In this document: piece after piece, positions 1-7,186 of the stretch
Numbering within the stretch: position 1 is the stretch's first letter
How the letters are laid out: each line of letters begins with the position of its first letter
DNA from: Puniceicoccales bacterium
GTDB taxonomy: Bacteria > Verrucomicrobiota > Verrucomicrobiia > Opitutales > JAIRLM01
Reading direction: 5' to 3'
Length of the DNA stretch: 19,247 bases
Assembly (NCBI GenBank): GCA_031282565.1
Contig: JAITDL010000053.1
Span: forward strand, 1-19,247
Notes under the pieces: model-generated
Database searches by the model: none
What the model was told of the DNA's origin: nothing
The model's input: the letters and a program-made list of their open reading frames with translations, nothing else
Made by a program: the position numbers and the translations under genes

Positions 1-224
1 TCCATGCGGAACGTGGTGGCAATGGCGAGGACGAAGCCAATCAGACTGAAGATGCCCAACTTCACGCCGACGGCGGCGGGATCGACGTATTGGTTTGACC
101 ATGAAAATATTGCCGCCACCAAAGTTAAAACGAGCAGCACGGCCGTCCTGGCAAATGTGCCACGCACTGTCATGGCTCCGAGTGGCTGACTCCCGGAAAG
201 CGCTCGGAACGCGCCCTCCCTCAT
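1..224 (-). CDS. Bax inhibitor-1/YccA-type integral membrane protein (N-terminal part, runs off left edge)
   Basis: Only the first 74 codons are present; the gene continues past position 1. The reading starts MREGAFRAL, followed by AMTVRGTFARTAVLL at about residues 17-31. That 'MTV-x-GT-x2-(K/R)T' block before the first membrane helix is characteristic of the YccA-like branch of the Bax inhibitor-1 superfamily, which are multi-pass inner-membrane proteins of about 240 residues. Two hydrophobic segments are visible (about 27-42 and 55-71), with the conserved-looking DPAAV between them. I chose ATG 222-224 over the internal ATG at 171-173 because family members carry a short cytoplasmic leader before the MTV motif. 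No good Shine-Dalgarno lies before either start. The gene is divergent from the glycosyltransferase at 380. The family assignment is from memory of the motif and the function in bacteria is unclear. Confidence 0.68.
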   Translation of the reverse strand, partial: MREGAFRALSGSQPLGAMTVRGTFARTAVLLVLTLVAAIFSWSNQYVDPAAVGVKLGIFSLIGFVLAIATTFRM

Positions 225-379
225 GACAGGATTTGTACTTTCCCTGTAGTTCATCGGCAGCGTCATAAAATTTTACCGAAATGCCGTCAACACATTTCTC
301 CGCCGGGAAATTTTTGTCTGGGATCTATGGTAAAAAAATCTTTGCGCCGGAGAACACGCGAACGTAATACATTCAGGCA
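225..379. other. Divergent intergenic region, 155 bp, AT-rich
   Basis: This gap lies between the divergent BI-1-like gene and the glycosyltransferase. I see no convincing gene. A 7-bp inverted repeat, TTCTCCG (296-302) and CGGAGAA (348-354), encloses a 45-nt AT-rich stretch. A weak plus-strand promoter-like pair is TTGCGC (342-347) and TAATAC (365-370) with 17 bp between. Neither is strong enough to call as a site. Confidence 0.4.
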
Positions 380-1630
380 GTGGACATAAGAAAAATTGCA
401 CCGCTAGCCACATCCACTGCCGCAGATGGCGCAGCGGCCGTTGACCAGCTGGATGGCACAGGTATCCGGCAATCTGCTGGCACAGGTTCAAAACGGAATC
501 GAATCATGCTGCAGCGCGCCATGGACTTTCGCACGAGAAAATTATTGGGCAGCGAATACCTGTTCTGCGAGAAAAACACTTCGTCCATGGAATTCCTGGA
601 AAAACTTATCGCCGCCTTCAAGTCTGGACATCCACTTCCGAGAGACGAAAATCGCCTTCGCATCGCCATCGCCCACCCTCGCAGCTACTTCGGAGAGGGC
701 GAGTGCGCATTCCAAATGATGAACGCACTTAACTCCTGCGGCTGCGATTGCATCGTGCTTGCGCCGAATTGTGCATACAAGATGCATAATGCGATTCGCG
801 CGGCGAATCCTGACGTGTTTCTCAGCTTGACCGTCGGAATTCCTCCGCAGAACGGCAGCGGAATTGTATCCGTAATGCGCATACCTGCGTCATTTGATGA
901 CGGAAAGTGTAAGACTCCAGCGCTCTATGAAAATTTCATCTACTGCACTGCAAACCTTGATCAGGTATTTAACGTTTTCCAAAGTGAAAACTTAGACTGC
1001 AGCAAGATTAGATCAATGCGCACCAATTTATCCGTATGCGCGACGGAGTTTTGCGACTCCGACAAGAAAACTCTTCTCTACTGCGGCGTCAATTGGGATT
1101 GGCGCAGAAAAGTCCACCACGCACCACTCTATGACTTGCTTGACAAGACCGGGTATTTTGCGATCTACGGACCGAAAAAAACTTGGGGGAAAAAGAAATT
1201 AAAATCCTACCGCGGCGAGGCTGCACGCGATGGCAATGAATTGCTGGAGAAATTGAAAGAAGCTGGCGTTGCCCTTGTGCTGCACAGCGATGACCACATA
1301 AATAGCGGAGCTCACAGCTCACGCATTTTCGAAGCCGCCGCCGCATCCTGCGTAATAATTAGCGATAGACATCCATTTGCCATGAAAACTTTTGGCAATT
1401 CCATTTTCTATGTTGATCAAAATGCCAGCCCAGCGGAAATGTTTAGGCAAATCGACGGCCACATGCGGTGGATTTTGGCTAACCAGGAAGAGGCGAAGGA
1501 GATGGCGCAACGATCCCATGAAATTTTCATGGAGAATTTCACCATGGAAAGTGAGATGGAAAAGCTCAAGCAATTCCTTGAAGAGCTAATCGAAGAGCGC
1601 AAAAAATCGGCACAGACAGCTGTTGCATGA
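380..1630 (+). CDS. Glycosyltransferase, CgeB-like / glycosyl transferases group 1 C-terminal domain
   Basis: This 416-residue reading probably encodes a GT-B-fold glycosyltransferase. The N-terminal Rossmann-like half starts near residue 92 (RLRIAIAHPRSYFGEGECAF). The C-terminal half carries the nucleotide-sugar-binding signature: ALVLHSDDH (298-306), then SSRIFEAAAASCVIISD (313-329) and the following FGNSIFYVD. This is the 'R-x-FE-x-AA-x2-x-V-I-SD' pattern of the Glyco_trans_1_2 domain found in CgeB-like proteins. Sugar donor and acceptor are not predictable; a role in cell-envelope glycan is only a guess. The start is uncertain. GTG 380 has no RBS and the first 42 residues look like low-complexity translation; ATG 506 or ATG 521 are plausible true starts. 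The C-terminus ends in a charged helix, KLKQFLEELIEERKK. It converges on orphan 1 with a 38-bp gap. Confidence 0.72.
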   Translation: MDIRKIAPLATSTAADGAAAVDQLDGTGIRQSAGTGSKRNRIMLQRAMDFRTRKLLGSEYLFCEKNTSSMEFLEKLIAAFKSGHPLPRDENRLRIAIAHPRSYFGEGECAFQMMNALNSCGCDCIVLAPNCAYKMHNAIRAANPDVFLSLTVGIPPQNGSGIVSVMRIPASFDDGKCKTPALYENFIYCTANLDQVFNVFQSENLDCSKIRSMRTNLSVCATEFCDSDKKTLLYCGVNWDWRRKVHHAPLYDLLDKTGYFAIYGPKKTWGKKKLKSYRGEAARDGNELLEKLKEAGVALVLHSDDHINSGAHSSRIFEAAAASCVIISDRHPFAMKTFGNSIFYVDQNASPAEMFRQIDGHMRWILANQEEAKEMAQRSHEIFMENFTMESEMEKLKQFLEELIEERKKSAQTAVA

Positions 1631-1668
1631 AAAAACCAAAAAACATCAAACTCTTCTATGGAGATGGG

Positions 1669-1691
1669 CTACGCTACGTCCCGAAGCGTAG
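1669..1691. other. Stem-loop at the stop codon of orphan 1
   Basis: CTACGCT (1669-1675) and AGCGTAG (1685-1691) form a perfect 7-bp stem with a 9-nt loop. The left arm includes the minus-strand TAG stop. It lies where two convergent genes end, but no T-tract follows on either strand, so it is not a classical intrinsic terminator. Confidence 0.4.
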
Positions 1692-3576
1692 GTATGCAGA
1701 ATAGTGGATTGTGAATTGTTATTTCATATTCGTCTGCGAATGGACGTTCACCAAGATAACATTCAAGTTCTGCAAGTAGCGTACCGGCACGAATGTGGAA
1801 TTTCCCATCTTCCAACACTATAAGATAATAGCAGATTGGTCTTTTGTCGTCGGCAATAGCCAATAGTTCTTCTGGAGTCAATTCATTGAGCCACTCATAG
1901 AACCTATGAATGAAATCTGCGCCATCTGGATAAAATGGACAATCGGCATCGGCTAACACTTCCGGGCTAAGAACATCCAAAGAAATACTCTGGTCAAGCG
2001 AATGTGGCCCCTTAGGGTGTCCATTTATACGATCAACTAAAGCTGCTTCTCCGCCAGCCATTGCAATTTCTTTAAACTCTGCAATTAGTTTCTGCATCCT
2101 ACGTAGGGATGGTTCTTCATGTTTGAGCTGCGTTAGGATAATCGGGTATTCCACGCCTACGTCAAGCTCATCCGAAAGTATTTTAACACAGCATGAGTGG
2201 CAACCTTCGTTGCGATCACAAAGATCAACCATGAGAATACTACCAAATGGCAGGTTGAACACAGTGCCGCATTCGATAAGAGATTGCACTAATAGGTATG
2301 GCGTTGTAGCGTCAATGGTAAACGATGCCGAAATCGCCATCAGAGCAGGATTATTGGAGGTATTTTTTACTTCTTCGCTTATTTCTTCATCAGTATAGCC
2401 TTTGCCGTAAAGTAATACTGGCAAATGAAAATATAGCGGGGCGTAATACATAGCATTTCCAGCACAGGGGCCACTTAGGACGTAAACTGTTCTTACGCAA
2501 GCCATTTGTGCCGCTAACTCGAATCCAGGAAATGTGGCATCAAAAAGAATTGACTGCTCCAGTTCGTCAGGCCGGTCGATACTTGCAAGATCCCAACAAA
2601 AGACGGCCAGCAAGAACTGCTTCCTTAGCTCTAGCGCTCCATCATCGCCACTGAAAATGCGCCCAAAAGCTACAGCCAATCTTTGCGCCACGGCACTTTC
2701 TTCCGGAAATTGGGAGCAGAACAATGTCGCAGAAGCGCGCAAAATATCCAGGATTACAGGATTGTCGTGCAGAGAGTCGGCATTCGCAGTTACGACGGAA
2801 CACATGAGAACGACCGGCGAAACATCTTCTTCGGGAGCCGCACAGGCGAAACTAATTGAGGAAACATCGCCAGTTTCACGATTAGTAACCGACACAACAA
2901 TTGATCTTTCGTTGAGATCAATGCTAAGTGCTTTGAATGCCAGCAAAACATCGATGGGATGTACGGGACTTTGGAATATGCTGCATAAAAAAAGATCAAT
3001 GGGGAAAGTCGACATATCAGCTAGGCATAGCGAATGGTAGCCAACTATTCTTCCGTAGTGTTCCACTAGCGTCCCGGCAAATTGATTCAGTGCATCTTCC
3101 GGCATTTCCAACCTTCGCGCAAGAAGCGCTGCGCTATCGCATGCCAACGTTTGCATTCCACAGTAGCTGGCGAGTGTTAGCAGCAGCACCTCAAACAGCG
3201 GCGGACCAAGCTCTTCGTTTCGGCTTTGCGGAAGCACAAGAGGCATTGTATGCGTGACAATATCTCCGCTAAGCGTGCGAAAATCAAGAGTCATTTCACC
3301 GCGGCACACTAGGCATGCGATCATATTTACGTAAAGCTGGAAATCAACTTCTCGCAGGTAGATCAGCCAACTCAAAATGGAACAGTCCGGGGTTCTTCCT
3401 TGAACAATATTATAGGCAGCGAATTCGCATAGCGCAGTAAACAAATGCTCGGCGGTCTCTATGCGAAGGCGTCCATATAATTCATGCACTACTAGCGGAC
3501 AATCTGCATCAATGCTGACAAATGGATTAGATTCGAGTGCGACGAGTGCTGCACTCTCGATAGTGGTGGAATGCAC
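1669..3576 (-). CDS. Orphan 1: large cysteine-rich protein of unknown function, 635 aa
   Basis: I do not recognise this protein. It reads as one long uninterrupted frame of 636 codons with realistic amino acid composition, while the opposite-strand frames are broken, so it is a real coding region. There is no signal peptide and no clear transmembrane helix; it looks like a mostly helical soluble protein. It carries about 24 cysteines, including a cluster C453-x5-C459-x2-CC462/463 that could bind metal, although no known zinc-finger family fits. A short phrase DADCP occurs twice, near the N-terminus (about 23-27) and near residue 542, each followed by a 'hydrophobic-x-R/F-Y' stretch. This may reflect an ancient internal duplication or chance. 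The start is GTG at 3574-3576; an AGG lies about 8 bases upstream. The gene is divergent from the debranching enzyme and lacks the CCATGG motif common in neighbouring genes. Candidate roles (effector, lineage-specific factor) are speculation. Confidence 0.8.
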   Translation of the reverse strand: MHSTTIESAALVALESNPFVSIDADCPLVVHELYGRLRIETAEHLFTALCEFAAYNIVQGRTPDCSILSWLIYLREVDFQLYVNMIACLVCRGEMTLDFRTLSGDIVTHTMPLVLPQSRNEELGPPLFEVLLLTLASYCGMQTLACDSAALLARRLEMPEDALNQFAGTLVEHYGRIVGYHSLCLADMSTFPIDLFLCSIFQSPVHPIDVLLAFKALSIDLNERSIVVSVTNRETGDVSSISFACAAPEEDVSPVVLMCSVVTANADSLHDNPVILDILRASATLFCSQFPEESAVAQRLAVAFGRIFSGDDGALELRKQFLLAVFCWDLASIDRPDELEQSILFDATFPGFELAAQMACVRTVYVLSGPCAGNAMYYAPLYFHLPVLLYGKGYTDEEISEEVKNTSNNPALMAISASFTIDATTPYLLVQSLIECGTVFNLPFGSILMVDLCDRNEGCHSCCVKILSDELDVGVEYPIILTQLKHEEPSLRRMQKLIAEFKEIAMAGGEAALVDRINGHPKGPHSLDQSISLDVLSPEVLADADCPFYPDGADFIHRFYEWLNELTPEELLAIADDKRPICYYLIVLEDGKFHIRAGTLLAELECYLGERPFADEYEITIHNPLFCIPTLRDVA

Positions 3577-3600
3577 GGTCTGCCTGACCTGGCGGCAGCG

Positions 3601-3629
3601 CTGATAGTGTCAAGCGAAAAAGTTAACAA
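3601..3629 (-). promoter_or_regulatory. Weak candidate promoter for orphan 1
   Basis: On the minus strand TTGTTA (3629-3624) and TATCAG (3606-3601) are separated by 17 bp, with the GTG start about 25 bp downstream of the -10. Each hexamer matches the sigma-70 consensus at 4 of 6 positions. A perfect TTGACA at 3613-3608 has no acceptable -10 partner. The call is tentative. Confidence 0.22.
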
Positions 3630-3678
3630 AATTAGCCTAAACCTACCAAGTGTTTTATGGGGATGAATTTGTTTTTTC

Positions 3679-3707
3679 TCGACGGAATTCGATGCTAGCG
3701 CTAGCAT
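3679..3707 (+). promoter_or_regulatory. Candidate promoter for the debranching enzyme, near-leaderless geometry
   Basis: TCGACG (3679-3684) and TAGCAT (3702-3707) are 17 bp apart, each matching sigma-70 hexamers at 4 of 6 positions. Six bases separate the -10 from GTG 3714, so transcription would start at or within a base of the start codon. The -10 lies within the 16-bp palindrome at 3692-3707. The match is weak; the geometry is the main support, being the same as in the stronger orphan 2 promoter. Confidence 0.27.
3692..3707. repeat. 16-bp perfect palindrome upstream of GTG start
   Basis: ATGCTAGCGCTAGCAT is its own reverse complement over all 16 bases. It lies 6 bp before the GTG of the GH13 gene, in the 137-bp divergent gap shared with orphan 1. 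Such a dyad at a promoter is a typical operator layout for a dimeric repressor, but no regulator is identifiable here. Confidence 0.6.
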
Positions 3708-3713
3708 TGCTCC

Positions 3714-5492
3714 GTGGGCGAACTGTGCTACGACATTCCGCTTGGGGCATTTCCATCGGAATCGGGAAGTCTTTTCCGCGTTTTTGCGCCCAACGCTCTG
3801 CGCCTCGAAATTCACTGGGGCAGTGGACCAAATAGTCTTGGCGAAAGCATTGCCGCCGAAGAAATTGCCAACGGTCTCTGGGAAGCGCGCAGCGAAGGAG
3901 ATTTGCGCGGATGCTTCTACGGCATAGCCATCGAACCGCGCAATAAATTCTCAATTCCGGAAAAGGAATTTTCCAACATACTGGACCCCTATGCCCTCGC
4001 CTGCTACGACTCCGTTGGCACTGCCATCGCCGTGGACCGCAGCACATTGCCCATTGCCAAACCACATCGCGCTCCATCGCTCTGCGACAGCGTAATCCTC
4101 GAAGGCCATCTGCGGGATCTACTTGGCCTGGCGCAATGCGGAAGTTGCGGAGCAAATTACGTGGAATTTAGCCGCTGGCTGGAGTCCGATGGAAATTACC
4201 TTAAATCACTGGGGATAAACGCACTCGAGCTGCAGCCGCTCCAGGAATTCGACGGTCCCGACGGCGCCTACCACTGGGGCTACATGCCGGTTAACTATTT
4301 CTCGCCGACGCACCGCCATGGAACCAACGTCGAGAAGGCATCGCAAATTGCTGAATTTGCGGAACTTGTCAATTCCTGCCACGGCAACTCCATGGCGCTC
4401 ATTCTTGACGTCGTATACAATCACGTCGGCAACCCGAACGCGCTGCGAATGCTTGGCGGCGACTACTTTTTTCGCACGTGTGCCGATGGAACGCTGTCAA
4501 ATTGCAGCGGCTGCGGCAATGACCTGCGCACGGAGGCACCCATGGCCAGGAAACTTATCCTCGACAGCCTGGAACATCTACTTTGCACCTACGGAGTTGA
4601 CGGTTTCCGCTTCGATTTAGCGGAACTCATCGACGGCGAAACGCGCTGCGCCATTGAAGAACGCGTCCGTCGACTGCGGCCCGATGCCATACTCATAGGC
4701 GAACCATGGAGTTTCCGCGGCCACTGCGCCATGGACATGCGGGAAACCTCATGGAGCTTCTGGAATGACGACTTCCGCGACTCAGTTCGCCGCTACGTCA
4801 CGGGGCAGTCCAATGGCGGTGCGCTCCACTATTTCGCCGCCGGCTGCACATCCCATTTGACGCGCATCCCACAGCAGAGCATAAACTACTGCGCATCCCA
4901 CGACGACCACTGCTGGATAGACTCCATAACGGAAAACGGTTCCCGCGACGGCGAGCTGCCAACGGAATTGGACATCGACCGCAGCAAGGTACTCATGGCC
5001 ATACTGTTTACCTGCTTGGGTGTGCCCATGCTTGCCCAGGGACAGGACTTCCTCCATTCAAAGCGCGGCAATGGAAATACCTACCTGCGCGGCGATCTTA
5101 ACTCGCTTAGCCAAGCACGTTTAGAAAAATTTGCCGACCTCCACCGCCAAACGGCCAATTGGATCAAGTTTCGCCTGTCGGACGGCGGCAAGCTGCTGCG
5201 ACTTCCAAATGCTCCGTCGCGGAGTTTTTTCCAATATTTCGCAGCCGAAAATTCAACAGCTGCGACGGCAATTTTATACAATGGAGACAATTCCGAAGGT
5301 GAACGCCGCCTCATTTTCCTTGTGAACCCAGGACAAAATTCCGTAACTTTCAACCTTAGCGGCCTGGCGGAGCGCGATTCGTTCCACCAAATTGCCAGCG
5401 GTGAAAAATTTTTCACCGGCGATTGCGCAAATAAACTGCACAGCAGACACAGCATCGACGCCGTCGACTGCGAACTGTGGGCCAGCGGCTAA
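3714..5492 (+). CDS. GH13 alpha-amylase-family enzyme, pullulanase/glycogen debranching-like
   Basis: This 592-residue enzyme probably hydrolyses alpha-1,6 branches (or alpha-1,4 bonds) of glycogen-type glucans in the cytoplasm; no signal peptide is visible. An N-terminal beta domain of CBM48 type opens with SLFRVFAPNA (19-28). The TIM barrel follows: YHWGYMPVNYFSP (186-198), region I DVVYNH (232-237), region II GFRFD with the nucleophile at D301, region III IGEPW with the acid/base at E330, and region IV SHDDH (395-399). All three catalytic carboxylates are present. The YHWGY-x-P phrase resembles the YNWGYDP hallmark of type I pullulanases, and the length is close to a minimal member. GTG 3714 is the first possible start after an in-frame stop at 3702 and places the CBM48-like segment correctly, but it has no Shine-Dalgarno. 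The stop overlaps orphan 2's stop by 4 bp. The exact linkage specificity is inferred. Confidence 0.85.
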   Translation: MGELCYDIPLGAFPSESGSLFRVFAPNALRLEIHWGSGPNSLGESIAAEEIANGLWEARSEGDLRGCFYGIAIEPRNKFSIPEKEFSNILDPYALACYDSVGTAIAVDRSTLPIAKPHRAPSLCDSVILEGHLRDLLGLAQCGSCGANYVEFSRWLESDGNYLKSLGINALELQPLQEFDGPDGAYHWGYMPVNYFSPTHRHGTNVEKASQIAEFAELVNSCHGNSMALILDVVYNHVGNPNALRMLGGDYFFRTCADGTLSNCSGCGNDLRTEAPMARKLILDSLEHLLCTYGVDGFRFDLAELIDGETRCAIEERVRRLRPDAILIGEPWSFRGHCAMDMRETSWSFWNDDFRDSVRRYVTGQSNGGALHYFAAGCTSHLTRIPQQSINYCASHDDHCWIDSITENGSRDGELPTELDIDRSKVLMAILFTCLGVPMLAQGQDFLHSKRGNGNTYLRGDLNSLSQARLEKFADLHRQTANWIKFRLSDGGKLLRLPNAPSRSFFQYFAAENSTAATAILYNGDNSEGERRLIFLVNPGQNSVTFNLSGLAERDSFHQIASGEKFFTGDCANKLHSRHSIDAVDCELWASG

Positions 5493-5505
5493 CTGGCTCC
5501 CACGG
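5475..5505. other. Hairpin centred on two convergent stop codons
   Basis: CTGTGGGCCAG (5475-5485) pairs with CTGG (5493-5496) and CCCACGG (5499-5505), leaving a 2-nt bulge. This gives 11 pairs including one G-U on the plus-strand RNA. The 7-nt loop holds the plus-strand TAA and part of the minus-strand TAG. The structure is symmetric enough to form in both transcripts. No U-tract follows on either side. It could protect 3' ends or help terminate both genes. Confidence 0.5.
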
Positions 5506-7180
5506 CGATGATTGGGATAGGAGCCCCATCAAATTGATCTTTTAGTCCGCCACCACCTGACATGCGGAATCCGTCCCACATGAACCGGCCGGGAAATCTT
5601 TTTTGCAATTTGGCGAAATCCTTTCCACGCAACCTAACGACGCTCCCATCCCGTAGTGTGATATCTCCAGCTGGAAGCTCGCCATTTACGCTAACGGCAG
5701 TGGCAGGTAGTTCCGTTGAATTTATGCGAATCGTACGCTTAAGATTATCTACGAGCAGGCCTGCAATGATATCTGCGTCGTAAATCTCTGCTGCGCTGGC
5801 AAATTCAATTGTTTCCAAACTATGAAGCTGTCGAAGCTGCAGAACCGACAATCGCGGCTCGCCGGCTCCCAATGCTGGGTTTTGATGGATTACAACATTT
5901 CCACCCCTATCCCGCAATTCCACAAATCCATTGGCATCAACTATCGCACGTACACACTTATTGACTCTGCATAGCGATCCTGCACATTTGCGGTATACTG
6001 GGTAGTCGAACTTTATTTCAGCTGGAATTTCCCAGTTGTTGTCACGAAGCGTGTCCTCAATGGATTTAAGATCTCTCCCGCCGATTGAAACGGCAATACC
6101 GAACCCAACATCCGGTAGGCCACGCACATATTCCACTGTCCACCCAAATGAACGCTCTCCCGTCATTTTGCCAAGTTCGTGGAACAGCGCCACCATCTGC
6201 CTGCACTGCGGACTATTCCAGCCAAACTGCAATTTTGCATATAGCAAAGGATTCAACTGACCATCTGGCTCATCTGCCGGACTTGGAATGACGTCGGGAT
6301 CAATGACCACATTGAAAATCGTGGCGACGCCTGTTCCGAATTTTTTGCAAATCGCGGCCGCCAGGTAGTTAACATCAAATAGCGCAAGCCCACTTGCAAA
6401 TGCGCAGACGTTGCCAACGGCTGGGTCGCCGGAAAACAGATCCGCGGAACCATCATCTCCAAAAACGTACTTAGCCAAAAAAATTGCACCTTCGCGCGCG
6501 CGGTCCAATCGCTTCAGGGACGCAAATTCGCCCTCAAATTTTGACGTCGAACGACCTATTTCTCCGTAGCAATTCTTCAGAAAATAATCCACGCTGCCAA
6601 AGTCAGTCCCACTAAAATCTGCCGTGCCTATCATGCGGAGAAGTGCAGACGGAATTTCAGGACCGTCTACGTTTAACATGCACGCCTCATAGATGTTCAA
6701 ACTTCTTTCAGTAGCTCCGTCGTAGTACTGAAATTTTTTGATTAGCATTTCCGCTTTTTGTTTCGGAGCCAAACAGCCATCCATGACGGCAATCAATCTA
6801 ACAAACTCCATCCTGAGAACCGGATGCTCAATGAATGCCAAACCAAACGCATGCAGCGCACTATTTCCGCCGTCAACCTCCGCCGTAACGTGAGCACGCT
6901 GTTCGGGTTGCGATAGACGTCCAAGATGACTAACCGCATCGTGTAAAAATTGCACCACTTCGTCTTGGGTTGCTCCTACACTAGCCACATAGTGGGCCCC
7001 GCGGCAAAAAACGCTGACGAGAAACTGTGAAAAACTTATCTTTCCGTCCCGAAACATCCTGAGTGCTTCTTTGCCGGTTTCAATTTTAAGTATGGCAACT
7101 TTGGCCCTGTCAGCGACTTCACGGGCATCGCTGGCAAATAGCGACGGCGGACAATGTTTGCTCGGCGGAGAAATTGCCAT
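5489..7180 (-). CDS. Orphan 2: protein of unknown function, 563 aa
   Basis: No family is recognised. The frame is open for 564 codons with normal composition, and opposite-strand frames are fragmentary. I see no signal peptide or membrane helix. The N-terminal two thirds look helical. A later segment carries C399-x4-C404-x4-C409, and from about residue 410 the protein looks beta-rich (VRAIVDANGFVELRD, GDITLRDGSVVRLRGKDF). A glycine run (SGGGGLKD, 541-548) comes close to a hydrophobic C-terminus, APIPIIAVGAS. The ATG at 7178-7180 has no Shine-Dalgarno but lies exactly where the promoter at 7187-7215 would start transcription, supporting a leaderless mRNA. The next in-frame ATG is residue 42. 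It converges on the debranching gene with a 4-bp overlap and lacks internal CCATGG. No clear similarity to orphan 1 was seen by eye. Confidence 0.8.
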   Translation of the reverse strand: MAISPPSKHCPPSLFASDAREVADRAKVAILKIETGKEALRMFRDGKISFSQFLVSVFCRGAHYVASVGATQDEVVQFLHDAVSHLGRLSQPEQRAHVTAEVDGGNSALHAFGLAFIEHPVLRMEFVRLIAVMDGCLAPKQKAEMLIKKFQYYDGATERSLNIYEACMLNVDGPEIPSALLRMIGTADFSGTDFGSVDYFLKNCYGEIGRSTSKFEGEFASLKRLDRAREGAIFLAKYVFGDDGSADLFSGDPAVGNVCAFASGLALFDVNYLAAAICKKFGTGVATIFNVVIDPDVIPSPADEPDGQLNPLLYAKLQFGWNSPQCRQMVALFHELGKMTGERSFGWTVEYVRGLPDVGFGIAVSIGGRDLKSIEDTLRDNNWEIPAEIKFDYPVYRKCAGSLCRVNKCVRAIVDANGFVELRDRGGNVVIHQNPALGAGEPRLSVLQLRQLHSLETIEFASAAEIYDADIIAGLLVDNLKRTIRINSTELPATAVSVNGELPAGDITLRDGSVVRLRGKDFAKLQKRFPGRFMWDGFRMSGGGGLKDQFDGAPIPIIAVGAS

Positions 7181-7186
7181 GGCAAT
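7173..7186. repeat. 14-bp palindrome containing two divergent ATG starts
   Basis: ATTGCCATGGCAAT is a perfect palindrome. The minus-strand ATG of orphan 2 (7180-7178) and the plus-strand ATG of the 47-aa ORF (7179-7181) both lie in its centre. It covers the predicted transcription start of orphan 2, so it could act as an operator. Its core is the CCATGG word that is frequent throughout the window, which weakens a specific regulatory reading. Confidence 0.45.

Noticed and set aside
296..354. Inverted repeat as a regulatory hairpin or small RNA
   Set aside because: Only 7 bp of stem with a 45-nt interval; no clear promoter or terminator to define an RNA.
2534..3040. 168-codon plus-strand open frame inside orphan 1
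   Set aside because: It is Ser/Arg-rich translation of the complementary strand of a longer, better frame, with no RBS and no family resemblance.
3655..4155. 166-codon minus-strand frame covering the start of the GH13 gene
   Set aside because: Arg/Cys/Trp-rich shadow composition; the plus strand encodes clear GH13 sequence across the same bases.
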